Source of the DNA: an uncultured Acidobacteriota bacterium
GTDB lineage: Bacteria > Acidobacteriota > Terriglobia > Terriglobales > CAINCZ01
Length of the DNA: 34,990 nt
Direction of reading: 5' to 3'
Assembly: GCA_903847195.1 (NCBI GenBank)
Contig: CAINCZ010000052.1
Location: 1-34,990 of the forward strand
Position numbers and translations under genes: made by a program. The notes below the pieces were generated by a model. That model did not search any database, had not been told where the DNA came from, and saw only the letters and a program-made list of their open reading frames with translations. Numbering within the stretch: the first letter of the stretch is position 1; each line of letters opens with the position of its first letter. This document shows, one piece after another, positions 18,795 through 27,026 of this stretch.

Positions 18795-18825
18795 CCCACA
18801 TCCGCCAATGGCGGCAGATGTGGGG
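18795..18825. repeat. Palindromic repeat, CCCACATCCGCC type
   Basis: CCCACATCCGCC pairs with GGCGGCAGATGTGGG with a small bulge, followed by the tail GGCACC. It is 28 bp from the end of the dehydrogenase gene. Confidence 0.7.
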
Positions 18826-18852
18826 CACCTTCGGGAAACTATGGGGCGGATT

Positions 18853-19731
18853 CTACGCCGGGGATTTGGTGACGGCGATGCCGGCCCATTTTTCGAGCAG
18901 TTCGAGGGTGGCGGCGTAGTCGCGGTCGGCCAGGCCTTCTTCGGCGGCGATGGCGTAGATCTCTTCGACAGTCTCGAGCGCGGGCAGCTTGACGCGGGCT
19001 TCGCGCGCGGCTTCCAGCATCAGCAGGATGTCCTTGTGCATGAGGCGCAGCGGGAAGTTGGGGGTGAAGTCGCGGGCGAGCACGAAGGGCGCTTTGTATT
19101 CGACGACGCCGGAGCGGACCATGGAGGCCTTGACGAGTTCGACGATGCGTTCGGGATCGACGCCGAGCTTGGCGGCGAGCGTAAGGCCCTCGGCGAAGCC
19201 TTCGTAGATGAGGGCGATCTGCAGGTTCATGGCGAGCTTGGCGGCCTGTCCCTTGCCGGTGTCGCCGACGCGGATGACGATCTTGCCCATGGAGTCAAAG
19301 AGCGGACGCAGGCGGCCGATGAGTTCCTCGCTGGAGCCGACCATGAAGGTGAGCGTGCCGGCGGCAGCAGCGATCTTGGAGCCGGTCATGGGGGCATCGG
19401 CGTAGTCGGCACCGCGCGCGCGCACGCGCTGGGCGAAGCGCAGGGTGGCGGATGGCGAGATGGTGCTGGAGTCGGCGACGATCATGCCGGGAGCCAGCAC
19501 GGCCTCGACGCCGCCTTCGCCGAACAGGATGCTGTCAACGGCGGCGGTGTCGGAGACGCACATCCAGACGACTTCCATGCCGGCAGCGGCTTCGGCGGGA
19601 GTGGCGGCCAGGCGCGCGCCCTCGATGGTCTTCGGCGTGCGGTTCCAGACCGCGACGTCGTGTCCGGCCTTGACCAGATTGGCCGCCATACGTTCGCCCA
19701 TGATGCCCAGACCGAGGAAAGCCACACGCAT
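18853..19731 (-). CDS. NAD(P)-dependent beta-hydroxyacid dehydrogenase (3-hydroxyisobutyrate dehydrogenase-like)
   Basis: 292 residues from ATG 19731, with GGGAG six bases upstream. The N-terminal Rossmann motif is FLGLGIMGERMAANL, followed by VWNRTP, where Arg suggests NADPH preference. The substrate loop reads DAPMTGSKIAAAAGTLTFMVG and the catalytic lysine lies in GKGQAAKLAMN. The TGSK version of the loop resembles the glyoxylate/succinic-semialdehyde reductase (GLYR) branch rather than true 3-hydroxyisobutyrate dehydrogenase. The enzyme would reduce a small aldehyde or oxidise a hydroxyacid in the cytosol. It stands alone with its own promoter. Confidence 0.88.
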   Translation of the reverse strand: MRVAFLGLGIMGERMAANLVKAGHDVAVWNRTPKTIEGARLAATPAEAAAGMEVVWMCVSDTAAVDSILFGEGGVEAVLAPGMIVADSSTISPSATLRFAQRVRARGADYADAPMTGSKIAAAAGTLTFMVGSSEELIGRLRPLFDSMGKIVIRVGDTGKGQAAKLAMNLQIALIYEGFAEGLTLAAKLGVDPERIVELVKASMVRSGVVEYKAPFVLARDFTPNFPLRLMHKDILLMLEAAREARVKLPALETVEEIYAIAAEEGLADRDYAATLELLEKWAGIAVTKSPA

Positions 19732-19802
19732 TGTCGTCTCCCGTGCCACCGGATTTCGCCGCGCCTGAGACGCAGCGGCTGTTGAGCTTGACAACTTGCC
19801 AG

Positions 19803-19832
19803 ATTACACACGCGCAGCGGTGGCAAGGTCAA
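19803..19832 (-). promoter_or_regulatory. Probable promoter of the beta-hydroxyacid dehydrogenase
   Basis: On the minus strand TTGACC (19832-19827), 18 bases, TGTAAT (19808-19803). Each box matches consensus at five of six bases. The start codon is about 65 bases downstream. Confidence 0.55.
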
Positions 19833-19943
19833 GTAAACACGCCGTAAAACTGCATTGACGGCGGCGCAGCGCGGCAGGCGGAGCAGGGGCGAGCGGGAGC
19901 AATCACGCGGCCTCGTGCCGCGATTCATTACCCGCATGAAAAT

Positions 19944-19973
19944 CCCACCTCTGCTAAAGAAGGCAGATCTGGG
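19944..19973. repeat. Degenerate palindromic repeat, CCCACCTCTGC type
   Basis: CCCACCTCTGC and GGCAGATCTGGG, a decayed relative of the 10397 element. Confidence 0.5.
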
Positions 19974-20122
19974 ACTCCTGCGATTGCGACGATCCGGTAG
20001 CTGTCAGAGGCTGGCTGATGTGGGGCACCATAGGGCGTACAGAAGTTTCAAAGGGAAGACTGCCGGGAAGCGGATGGTTCGCGGTACTATCGCTACAGGT
20101 TCCTACACTCAGGCGGATCGTG

Positions 20123-22246
20123 ATGATTGAAGCCGAAACCGGCACAGGTACCAGTGTGAGCGCGGGTTCCACCGCGCCTTGTTCGGAGCAGGGCGGAGGC
20201 GGCAGACGGGCCCCCGTCGTGCTGTTTGCGTCTTCCATTTTTCTCTCGGCTTTCCTGCTGTTCGAGATCGAACCGGTGATTGCGAAGGCGATCCTGCCGC
20301 GCTTCGGCGGCTCGTCGGCGGTGTGGAGCACCTGCCTGCTGTTCTTTCAAGTTGTCCTGCTGGCCGGGTATGTCTATTCGCACTGCCTTTGCCAGTACCT
20401 GACGGCGCGGATGCAGGTATGGGTGCACATCCTGCTGCTGGCGGTGAGCGCGGCGGTGTTTGCGACGCAGCAGGGTGCGGTGGCGGGAGCAACCGTGGGC
20501 GATCCGGTGTGGCTGGTGCTGCGGACGCTTGGGATTTCGATCGGGCTCCCGTATTTTCTGCTCTCAAGCACGAGTCCGCTGATGCAGGCGTGGTATGCCA
20601 GGACAAGCCGCGCGGCGGCGCCCTACCGGCTGTATGCGCTGTCGAACGTGGCGTCGGTGGCGGCCTTGCTGGCCTATCCCGTGCTGATTGAGCCGTACAT
20701 CGGGCTGGGAAGCCAACTGCGCGTGTGGCTGGTGCTCTACGTGGTGTTCTGCGTGCTGACCGGGGTGATTGCGTGGCGGAGCCGCCTGTTGCCGGCGCTG
20801 CCGCCGGTGAGCGTGGAAGAGACGGCCGCGCAGGCGCCGCCGGGCGCGGTCAATCGCGTGCTGTGGGTGCTGCTGCCGGCATGCGCGTCGGTGATGCTGC
20901 TGGCGATCACGGCCTACCTGACGCAGGACATCGCCTCGGTGCCGTTCCTGTGGGTGCTGCCGCTGTGCGCCTACCTGATGACCTTCATCTTCGCCTTTGA
21001 GACGCCGCGATTTTATAACCGCGCGGTGTTCCTGCCGCTGTCGCTGGTGGCGTTGGCGGGCGCGGCCTACCTGCTGAGCCAGAGCGCGCTGAAGTTCAAG
21101 ACCGTGCACATCATCGCGATGGTGGTGGGCGGGCTGTTTGTGCTGTGCATGGTGTGCCACGGCGAGCTGGTGCGGATCAAGCCAGCGCCGCGGTACCTGA
21201 CGGCGTTCTACGTGATGATGTCGATCGGCGGAGCGCTGGGCGGGATCTTTGTGGGATTGATTGCGCCGCGGGTGTTTCACTGGACGTGGGAGATGCCGAT
21301 CGGCTTGACTGCCTGCCTGGCGCTGATGGTGCTGATCCTGCTGCGCGGCTACCGGGTATTCTTCGCGCCGCCGGCCGGGAAGGTGCTGGCGGTGGTGATG
21401 CTCGTGGCGGTCGTCGGCTACGGTGCGCTGCTGCGATCCGAGATCCGCGGGTTCATCCAGGGCTCACTGGTGACGGCGCGCAACTTCTACGGGCTGCTGC
21501 GGGTGCAGGACTACGAGGACGAATTGGGAACGCGGCGGCAACTGGTGCACGGCAATATTCTGCATGGCGACGAACTGATCGCCGACGAACACCGGCGCAC
21601 GCCCACCACATATTATTGCGAGGCCAATCCGGTCGGTCAGGTGCTGAAGGGCAATCCGTCGCCGCAGAAGGTTGGCCTGGTCGGGCTTGGTTCGGGAACG
21701 CTGGTAGCGTATGGACGGCCGGGCGATACCTACCGCGTGTACGAGATCAATCCGATGGTGCTCAAGCTGGCGCGGGAGCAGTTCTTCTACCTGGGCGACA
21801 CGCAGGCGAAGCTGGACGTAGTGCTCGGCGATGCGCGGCTATCGTTGCAGGACGAAGCGTCGCAGCAGTTCGACGTGCTGGCGGTGGATGCTTTTTCCGG
21901 CGACTCGGTGCCGATTCACCTGCTGACGCGCGAGGCGTTTACGGCCTACTTCCGGCACCTGAAGCCGGGCGGCGTGCTGGCGATTCACATCTCGAACCGC
22001 TACCTGGACCTGGGGCCGGTGGTGGGACGCGCGGCCGACAGCTTCGGCATGCTGGCGGTGCATTACTCATTTGAGGCTCCGGAAGACGACGGCAACGTGT
22101 GCTCGAATGCGGAGTGGGTGCTGATTACGAGCAAGGAGAAGGCGGACGATCTGCCCGACTACGACGAGGAAGATGTGCTGCACGGGCGGGCCGACGTGCC
22201 GATCTGGACGGATGACTTCTCGAGCTTGTGGAAGGTGTTGCGGTAG
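20123..22246 (+). CDS. Fused membrane transporter-like / spermidine synthase-like protein
   Basis: 707 residues from ATG 20123; the frame opens earlier but family similarity begins here. After a Gly/Ser/Thr-rich start, residues about 35-450 form many membrane helices (FASSIFLSAFLLFEIEPVIAKAILP at the start). The C-terminal 240 residues are a soluble Rossmann domain like spermidine synthase: VGLVGLGSGTLVAYG, the acidic YRVYEINP, LGDARLSL and FDVLAVDAFSGDSVPIHLLT. This layout matches the family annotated as fused MFS/spermidine synthase. Spermidine synthase transfers aminopropyl groups, but members of this fusion family are uncharacterised in substrate. It stands alone, and a strong hairpin terminator follows. 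Confidence 0.85.
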   Translation: MIEAETGTGTSVSAGSTAPCSEQGGGGRRAPVVLFASSIFLSAFLLFEIEPVIAKAILPRFGGSSAVWSTCLLFFQVVLLAGYVYSHCLCQYLTARMQVWVHILLLAVSAAVFATQQGAVAGATVGDPVWLVLRTLGISIGLPYFLLSSTSPLMQAWYARTSRAAAPYRLYALSNVASVAALLAYPVLIEPYIGLGSQLRVWLVLYVVFCVLTGVIAWRSRLLPALPPVSVEETAAQAPPGAVNRVLWVLLPACASVMLLAITAYLTQDIASVPFLWVLPLCAYLMTFIFAFETPRFYNRAVFLPLSLVALAGAAYLLSQSALKFKTVHIIAMVVGGLFVLCMVCHGELVRIKPAPRYLTAFYVMMSIGGALGGIFVGLIAPRVFHWTWEMPIGLTACLALMVLILLRGYRVFFAPPAGKVLAVVMLVAVVGYGALLRSEIRGFIQGSLVTARNFYGLLRVQDYEDELGTRRQLVHGNILHGDELIADEHRRTPTTYYCEANPVGQVLKGNPSPQKVGLVGLGSGTLVAYGRPGDTYRVYEINPMVLKLAREQFFYLGDTQAKLDVVLGDARLSLQDEASQQFDVLAVDAFSGDSVPIHLLTREAFTAYFRHLKPGGVLAIHISNRYLDLGPVVGRAADSFGMLAVHYSFEAPEDDGNVCSNAEWVLITSKEKADDLPDYDEEDVLHGRADVPIWTDDFSSLWKVLR

Positions 22247-22270
22247 GGAACTGCGCGATAGAAGACCGAC

Positions 22271-22313
22271 GCCCCGTCCCGGCCACAGATGCCGGGATGG
22301 GGCATTGATTTTT
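22271..22313. terminator. Bidirectional terminator between convergent genes
   Basis: GCCCCGTCCCGGC (22271-22283) pairs with GCCGGGATGGGGC (22291-22303) with one wobble pair, followed by ATTGATTTTT. It lies between the fusion gene (plus) and ahpD (minus). Confidence 0.8.
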
Positions 22314-22324
22314 GTGCGCGGAAA

Positions 22325-22873
22325 CTAAGCCGTTGCGGAACCGGCGGCGATGGCGGCTTCGCCATCGAGGGCGGCGGCGATGGCATGGATGACGGCGGCG
22401 ATGCGTACGGCGGTGAGGATCATCTCTTCGCTGACGCCCTTTTCGCGCAGGACTTTTTCGTGCGCGTCCAGACACATCCCGCAGCCGTTGATGGCGCTGA
22501 CGGCGGTGCTCCAGAGTTCGAAGTCGAGCCCAACGGTTTGCGAGCGCAAGACATTCATGCGCAGGCGCGCGGGCAGGGTGCGGTACTTCTCGTTGGCGAC
22601 GAGATGAAGGAATCGGTAATAGATGTTGTTCATGCCCATGATGGCGGCGGCAGCCTTGGCGGCGTCGAGCGCTTCGGGCGTGAGGTGGGTGGCGGCCTCG
22701 GTGAGGGCGGCGGCGGTCAACTGCGGGTTGCGCGAGGCGAGGGCGGAGACGGCGACGGTGCCCCAGAGCTGCTGCGCCGAGAGGTCGGTCTGCTGGCGGA
22801 CGAGGCTGGAGTAATTGAGCTTGAGGTCGCGGGCGTATGCGGGCAGGGATTCGACTAGCTGATCGAGCGTCAT
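22325..22873 (-). CDS. ahpD: Alkylhydroperoxidase AhpD
   Basis: 182 residues from ATG 22873, with GGAG seven bases upstream. All-helical carboxymuconolactone-decarboxylase fold with the AhpD active site INGCGMCLDAHEK: Cys131, Cys134 and His138, plus Glu119 upstream, close to the Glu118/Cys130/Cys133/His137 set in Mycobacterium tuberculosis AhpD. AhpD reduces oxidised AhpC, linking it to lipoamide-type electron donors in the cytosol, and has weak peroxidase activity itself. AhpC lies just upstream in the same direction. No ahpF is present here. Confidence 0.92.
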   Translation of the reverse strand: MTLDQLVESLPAYARDLKLNYSSLVRQQTDLSAQQLWGTVAVSALASRNPQLTAAALTEAATHLTPEALDAAKAAAAIMGMNNIYYRFLHLVANEKYRTLPARLRMNVLRSQTVGLDFELWSTAVSAINGCGMCLDAHEKVLREKGVSEEMILTAVRIAAVIHAIAAALDGEAAIAAGSATA

Positions 22874-22919
22874 GAATACTCTCCGTTGGCCGCGGCGACG
22901 CGGCGAGAACATGATGGCG

Positions 22920-22951
22920 AAAAAAAGACGCACGGCTGGTGGGCCTGCGTC
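22920..22951 (-). terminator. Rho-independent terminator between ahpC and ahpD
   Basis: On the minus strand GACGCA-GGC and GCC-g-TGCGTC pair around CCACCA, followed by seven T. It lies downstream of ahpC and 47 bp upstream of the ahpD start, so much of the ahpC transcript may end before ahpD. Confidence 0.8.
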
Positions 22952-22981
22952 CGGAAGAATGCCCCGAAAGAAAATCTAGAG

Positions 22982-23019
22982 CCCAGGTTAGCGCCCAACA
23001 GCAGGGCGCGGAACCTGGG
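22982..23019. repeat. Palindromic repeat, CCCAGGTT type
   Basis: CCCAGGTTAGCGCCC pairs with GGGCGCGGAACCTGGG, followed by GGCACCCGGCC. Nearly the same as 10453-10492. Confidence 0.75.
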
Positions 23020-23055
23020 GCACCCGGCCTGAGCCCTTTGCATCCGGGGATCAAA

Positions 23056-23098
23056 TCCCCACCCTAGCTCCGCCCTCTGGGCTCCGCGAGGGTGGGGC
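23056..23098. repeat. Palindromic repeat, CCCCACCCT type
   Basis: CCCCACCCT (23057-23065) and AGGGTGGGG (23089-23097) with a longer GC-rich loop, followed by CACCGG. It lies 21 bp past the ahpC stop. Confidence 0.7.
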
Positions 23099-23118
23099 AC
23101 CGGTCGTTTGCCGGCACG

Positions 23119-23655
23119 CTACACCTTCAGAGTTTCTTCACCCTTCTTCCAGTTGCAGGGGCAGAGCTCGTCGGTTTGCAACGCATCGAGTACGCGCAGC
23201 ACTTCGGCGGGGCTGCGTCCGACGCTCAGGTCGGTGACGTAGACGAAGCGGATGACGCCCTGCGGGTCGACGATGAAGGTGGCGCGCTGGGCCACGCCGG
23301 CGCCGGGGTCTTCGATGCCGAGCTGCTGGATCAGGTCATGCTTGATGTCGGCCAGCATGGGGAAGGGAAGGTTCTTCAGGTCGGGGTGATTGTTGCGCCA
23401 CGCCAGGTGGACGAATTCGGAGTCGATGCTGCCGCCGAGCACCTGGGTGTCGCGCGCTGCGAATTCGGGGTTCATCTTGCCGAAGGCCGCGATTTCCGTG
23501 GGACAGACGAAGGTGAAGTCCTTAGGCCAGAAGAAGTAGAGCTTCCACTTGCCGGCGTAGTCTTCGTTGGTGATGGTTTTAAAGGCGGTCTTCAGGTCGG
23601 TGCTAACGGTGGCCGTCAGTTTGTAATTCGGGAACTTCTCTCCAACTCCAAGCAT
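23119..23655 (-). CDS. ahpC: Alkyl hydroperoxide reductase AhpC (two-cysteine peroxiredoxin)
   Basis: 178 residues from ATG 23655; AGGAGAG lies nine bases upstream, which rules out the longer open frame. The thioredoxin fold carries peroxidatic Cys51 in FTFVCPTEI and a C-terminal resolving pair Cys165/Cys167 in ELCPCNWKKGEE. This CPCNW ending is typical of AhpC proteins that work with AhpD rather than AhpF. It detoxifies hydrogen peroxide, organic peroxides and peroxynitrite in the cytosol. The downstream ahpD supports this pairing. Confidence 0.95.
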   Translation of the reverse strand: MLGVGEKFPNYKLTATVSTDLKTAFKTITNEDYAGKWKLYFFWPKDFTFVCPTEIAAFGKMNPEFAARDTQVLGGSIDSEFVHLAWRNNHPDLKNLPFPMLADIKHDLIQQLGIEDPGAGVAQRATFIVDPQGVIRFVYVTDLSVGRSPAEVLRVLDALQTDELCPCNWKKGEETLKV

Positions 23656-24041
23656 GTTGTAATTCTCTCCTTGTTGAAAATTTGAAATGAACCTGTTTCG
23701 GCCAAGGCCGGATTCGACGGTGGGGCCGGGCACGAGATCTTCTGTGGCAACGGCAAGCCTCGCAACGTGCCAACAATCGTTTCGATGACAACAGGGAGAG
23801 CAGGATGCAAAAGCTGTGCCTGTTTCCGAGAGGTGAGGCGGGCCAACGCCAGGGCGGGCGGAAGCGACGCGGCGCGAGATGAGGGTTCCCGAAAGGGGAA
23901 GTAACGGAAGGAGGGCGCAGGGGTTAACGCATAAGCGCGGGCCGCAACAATTATTACGGGACGCGCGCAACCGGAGTTAGGATAGGCGGAACCGGCGACC
24001 GCAGTGGCCGCAGCCGGAGCAGGACGGAAGAGGGAGGCAGA
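23656..24041. other. 386-bp divergent intergenic region
   Basis: Shared upstream region of ahpC (minus) and the cytochrome c gene (plus). I see no clear promoter pair, repeat or operator. The long open frames crossing it have no ribosome sites. Confidence 0.5.
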
Positions 24042-24833
24042 GTGCTGAAATACAAGCCTTACCTGATCGGATTCCTTGTTGCCGTCATCGTGATCTGGCT
24101 GATCGTATACGTCTATTTTTACTGGGGCTTCATGGGCTGGGCGGCCGACGGCCCGATGGGGTCGCTGGAGGCGTTTTTCCTGGCGGGTTCGCTGGACCGC
24201 TGGATTTATCGCAACGCGCCGATCATGTCGAATCCGCAACCGGCCAACGACTCGACGATCATGGCCGGGATCAAGATCTACCGAAATCATTGCGCGGTGT
24301 GTCACGGGAATCCGCAGAACACGGTCAGCGAGCTGGGGCGGGGGTTCTATCCGCCGGCACGGCAGTTTATGCGGGACTCATCCAGGATGTCGGAGAACGG
24401 CATTTACTGGGTGGTGAAGCACGGAATCGCGCGCAGCGGGATGCCGTCATGGAAAGGCGTGCTGTCGGACGCCGACATCTGGCGGGTGACGATGGCGGTG
24501 AGCCGCTTCTCGAACGTGGAGCGGTTGTGGGGACCAGCGCAGCAGGAGGTCATCGTGACGCCGGCGGAGGCCCCGGCGACTATCGTGACGAGGCCGGTGC
24601 CGACCGCACGGGTGGTGACGACCCGGCCGGAGGTGGTAACGACGGTGCCGAACCGGGCACCGATGGCGACGGTGACGACCCGGGCGACGGACTCGACGGC
24701 GCGGCCATCGGCCGTAGTGCCACGCTCGACGGTGGTGGTGCGACCGCGGCGGCGCGCAACGCCCGAAGATTGCGCGACATACCCGAATTGCCCGATTCCG
24801 AAGGGCTCGCCGCAGAGCCCGTACGTGTACTAA
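24042..24833 (+). CDS. Membrane-anchored monohaem cytochrome c with Thr/Arg/Val-rich tail
   Basis: 263 residues from GTG 24042, with GGGAGG just upstream. Residues 8-30 form an uncleaved membrane anchor (LIGFLVAVIVIWLIVYVYFY). The haem-binding motif CAVCH is at residues 84-88 and a likely axial Met lies in SGMPSW (about 131). From about 170 onward the protein is a low-complexity Val/Thr/Arg/Pro tail (VTRPVPTARVVTTRPEVVTT...) that ends in a Cys-containing ATPEDCATYPNCP. The haem domain faces the periplasm and would carry electrons. The tail is unlike ordinary cytochromes c. It is divergent from ahpC. Confidence 0.82.
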   Translation: MLKYKPYLIGFLVAVIVIWLIVYVYFYWGFMGWAADGPMGSLEAFFLAGSLDRWIYRNAPIMSNPQPANDSTIMAGIKIYRNHCAVCHGNPQNTVSELGRGFYPPARQFMRDSSRMSENGIYWVVKHGIARSGMPSWKGVLSDADIWRVTMAVSRFSNVERLWGPAQQEVIVTPAEAPATIVTRPVPTARVVTTRPEVVTTVPNRAPMATVTTRATDSTARPSAVVPRSTVVVRPRRRATPEDCATYPNCPIPKGSPQSPYVY

Positions 24834-24896
24834 AAGGGTGGGTGTTTGGCGCGAAAACGGGTAGGATGGAAGCAGGGAGAATTGTACCGGTAAGCA

Positions 24897-24926
24897 TTGA
24901 CCCACGGCAGGTTCTGCGGATACGAT
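24897..24926 (+). promoter_or_regulatory. Probable promoter of acpP
   Basis: TTGACC (24897-24902), 18 bases, TACGAT (24921-24926), with a leader of about 110 bases to the acpP start. Confidence 0.55.
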
Positions 24927-25040
24927 ACGTTTTCACGGAGTTGAAATCGTCGGGGTATGTCTCGCCTTTACAGACTTTCAGCTGCACCAGTACACTGTTC
25001 GCCTATCACCAAATAAGACCGTTTCAGGAGGCCGGATTCA

Positions 25041-25286
25041 ATGGCAGCGTTACAAGACAAGATTAAGCAGATTATTGTGGAGCAACTTGGCGTAGATGAA
25101 GCGGAGGTAACCTCCACTGCTTCGTTCGTGGACGACCTCGGGGCCGATTCGCTCGACCAGGTGGAACTGATCATGGCCTTCGAAGAGGCGTTCGACATGG
25201 AAATTCCGGACGAAGAAGCCGAGAAGATCAAGACCGTGCAGGACGCTGTGGACTACATCGAGAAGCACAATAAGGTCGCGAAGTAG
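25041..25286 (+). CDS. acpP: Acyl carrier protein
   Basis: 81 residues, strongly acidic and all helical. The 4'-phosphopantetheine attachment Ser lies in [12 protein letters not shown], the universal ACP signature. AGGAGG is nine bases before the ATG. AcpP carries growing acyl chains in type II fatty-acid synthesis. The fabF gene follows in the same direction after about 360 bp, the usual acpP-fabF order. Confidence 0.97.
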   Translation: MAALQDKIKQIIVEQLGVDEAEVTSTASFVDDLGADSLDQVELIMAFEEAFDMEIPDEEAEKIKTVQDAVDYIEKHNKVAK

Positions 25287-25649
25287 CCAGAGCCGCGCCG
25301 CTCAGGCGGTGCGCAGGAATTCGAGGCGGGCCGGACGCATGGGCCGGCCCGCACGGGATTAGCAGTAGAATTACCCCAGCAGGCGGATTGACAGGGGAGT
25401 TGCCCAGCTAGCAACATTGGCGACGCTTTCCATGGGTCATCCGCAGAGCAGGCGGGGCGTGGAGGAGTTGAGGTCACGCCCGGCGCGGGTTTCGCAGGAG
25501 ATCCGGGGAGATTCGATTTACCACGGTGAAGTTGGGCATGGCGTTGGTCAGGACCTTCCTGAGGGAATGCGGACGGGGACACGAAGCAGATCTGCAGCTC
25601 AAGGAATACCGAAGGATTGATTCCGAAAAACGCCAAAGGGAGGAATGGA
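25287..25649. other. 363-bp spacer between acpP and fabF
   Basis: Contains a perfect GCGGGCCGG/CCGGCCCGC stem (25326-25352) without a T-run. Overlapping short frames cover the rest, none with coding character I trust. The spacer is long for an acpP-fabF pair. Confidence 0.5.
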
Positions 25650-26894
25650 TTGGCGCGTCGCGTCGTTATCACCGGCATTGGACTGGTTTGCGGCTTGGGC
25701 AACACCACCGACGAGGTTTGGAAGAACCTTCTGGCGGGGGTGAGCGGAGTGGCCCGGATCACCTCGTTTGATGTGTCCCAATACTCCTCGCAAATCGCGG
25801 CGGAAGTGAAGAACTTCGATCCGCTGAATTTCATTGAAAAGAAGGAACTGCGCAAGATGGGGCGGTTCATTCACCTGGCGATCGCGGCGGCGACGGAAGC
25901 GCTGAAATCGTCGGGGCTGCAGGTGACGCCGGACAACGCCGAGCGGATCGGGGTGCACATTGCCTCGGGCGTGGGCGGATTCGACGTGATCGAGCGGGAG
26001 CACGCCAATCTGCTGCAGTTCGGACCGCGCAAGATATCGCCTTTCTTCATCCCGGCGGCGATCGTGAACCTGGCGGCGGGACAAGTGAGCATGCGCTACG
26101 GGCTGAAGGGTCCGAACGGCGCGGCCTGCACGGCCTGCACCAGCAGCGCGCACTCGGTCGGCGATGCGTTTAAGATCATCGCCCGCTGCGACGCGGATGT
26201 GATGGTGGCAGGCGGTTCGGAAGCGGCGATCACGCCGATGGGCGTGGGCGGCTTCGCGGCGATGCGGGCGCTATCGACGCGCAATGACGAGCCGACGAAG
26301 GCCAGCCGTCCGTGGGACAAGGACCGCGACGGATTCGTGATGGGCGAAGGCTCGGGCATCCTGGTGCTGGAAGAGTTGGAGTTCGCGAAGGCGCGCGGCG
26401 CCAACATCCTGGCAGAGATTGTCGGCTACGGCATGAGCGCCGATGCGTATCACATCACGGCGCCGGCCGAAAACGGCGAAGGCGGATTCCGCGTGATGAT
26501 GAACGCGATGCGCGACGGCAAGGTCGATCCCAACTTGGTGGGCTACATCAACGCGCACGGCACGTCGACCGACCTGGGCGACAAGCTGGAGACGCAGGCG
26601 GTCAAGCGGGCCTTCGGTGAGCACGCCTACAAGCTGCTGGTCAGCTCGAGCAAGTCGATGACCGGGCACGTGCTGGGCGGAACGGGCGCGATCGAAGCGG
26701 CGTTTACGGTGCTGGCGCTGCGCGACCAGATCGCGCCGCCGACGATCAACCTGGACAACCCGGACGAGGGCTGCGACCTGGATTACGTGCCGCACACGGC
26801 GCGGCCGGTGAAGGACATGGAGTATGCACTGACGAATTCGTTCGGCTTCGGCGGAACGAATGGATGCCTCGTGTTCCGGCGCTGGACGAATTAG
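25650..26894 (+). CDS. fabF: Beta-ketoacyl-ACP synthase II (FabF)
   Basis: 414 residues from TTG 25650, chosen because GGGAGG sits six bases upstream and the resulting numbering matches E. coli FabF: Cys163 (TACTSS), His303 (NAHGTSTD) and His340 (SMTGHVLGG). The frame is open 33 bp further to another TTG. The ATG at 25645 is out of frame. FabF condenses malonyl-ACP with acyl-ACP to lengthen fatty acids in the cytosol. It is preceded by acpP and followed by a strong terminator. Confidence 0.95.
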   Translation: MARRVVITGIGLVCGLGNTTDEVWKNLLAGVSGVARITSFDVSQYSSQIAAEVKNFDPLNFIEKKELRKMGRFIHLAIAAATEALKSSGLQVTPDNAERIGVHIASGVGGFDVIEREHANLLQFGPRKISPFFIPAAIVNLAAGQVSMRYGLKGPNGAACTACTSSAHSVGDAFKIIARCDADVMVAGGSEAAITPMGVGGFAAMRALSTRNDEPTKASRPWDKDRDGFVMGEGSGILVLEELEFAKARGANILAEIVGYGMSADAYHITAPAENGEGGFRVMMNAMRDGKVDPNLVGYINAHGTSTDLGDKLETQAVKRAFGEHAYKLLVSSSKSMTGHVLGGTGAIEAAFTVLALRDQIAPPTINLDNPDEGCDLDYVPHTARPVKDMEYALTNSFGFGGTNGCLVFRRWTN

Positions 26895-26910
26895 GTCAAG
26901 GAAATCTGGG

Positions 26911-26950
26911 CAAAGCGAAACGCCTCCGGAGACGGAGGCGTTTTGCTTTG
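26911..26950. terminator. 18-bp bidirectional terminator after fabF
   Basis: Positions 26911-26928 pair with 26933-26950 around a GAGA tetraloop; a single G-T wobble interrupts an otherwise perfect stem (inner arms AAACGCCTCCG/CGGAGGCGTTT). A run of four T lies in the 3' arm. Confidence 0.85.
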
Positions 26951-27026
26951 TGCGGGCGAGGAGGCGGCGCAGGCTGCGGGCAAGCAAACGGTCCGGTTTG
27001 GCCGGCGGGCAGTTTACAATCGCAGC

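Larger units (their letters stand above)
19732..20122. other. 391-bp divergent intergenic region
   Basis: Holds the promoter of the dehydrogenase (19803-19832), a degenerate palindromic repeat (19944-19973) and an isolated repeat tail GATGTGGGGCACC near 20018-20030. No gene seen. Confidence 0.55.

Noticed and set aside
24290..25066. Frame of 258 codons overlapping the cytochrome gene and running into acpP
   Set aside because: Gly/Asp/Arg-rich, overlaps two well-supported genes and lacks a ribosome site.
25417..25771. Short frames between acpP and fabF
   Set aside because: Overlapping frames of odd composition; none has a family match or a better start than fabF.
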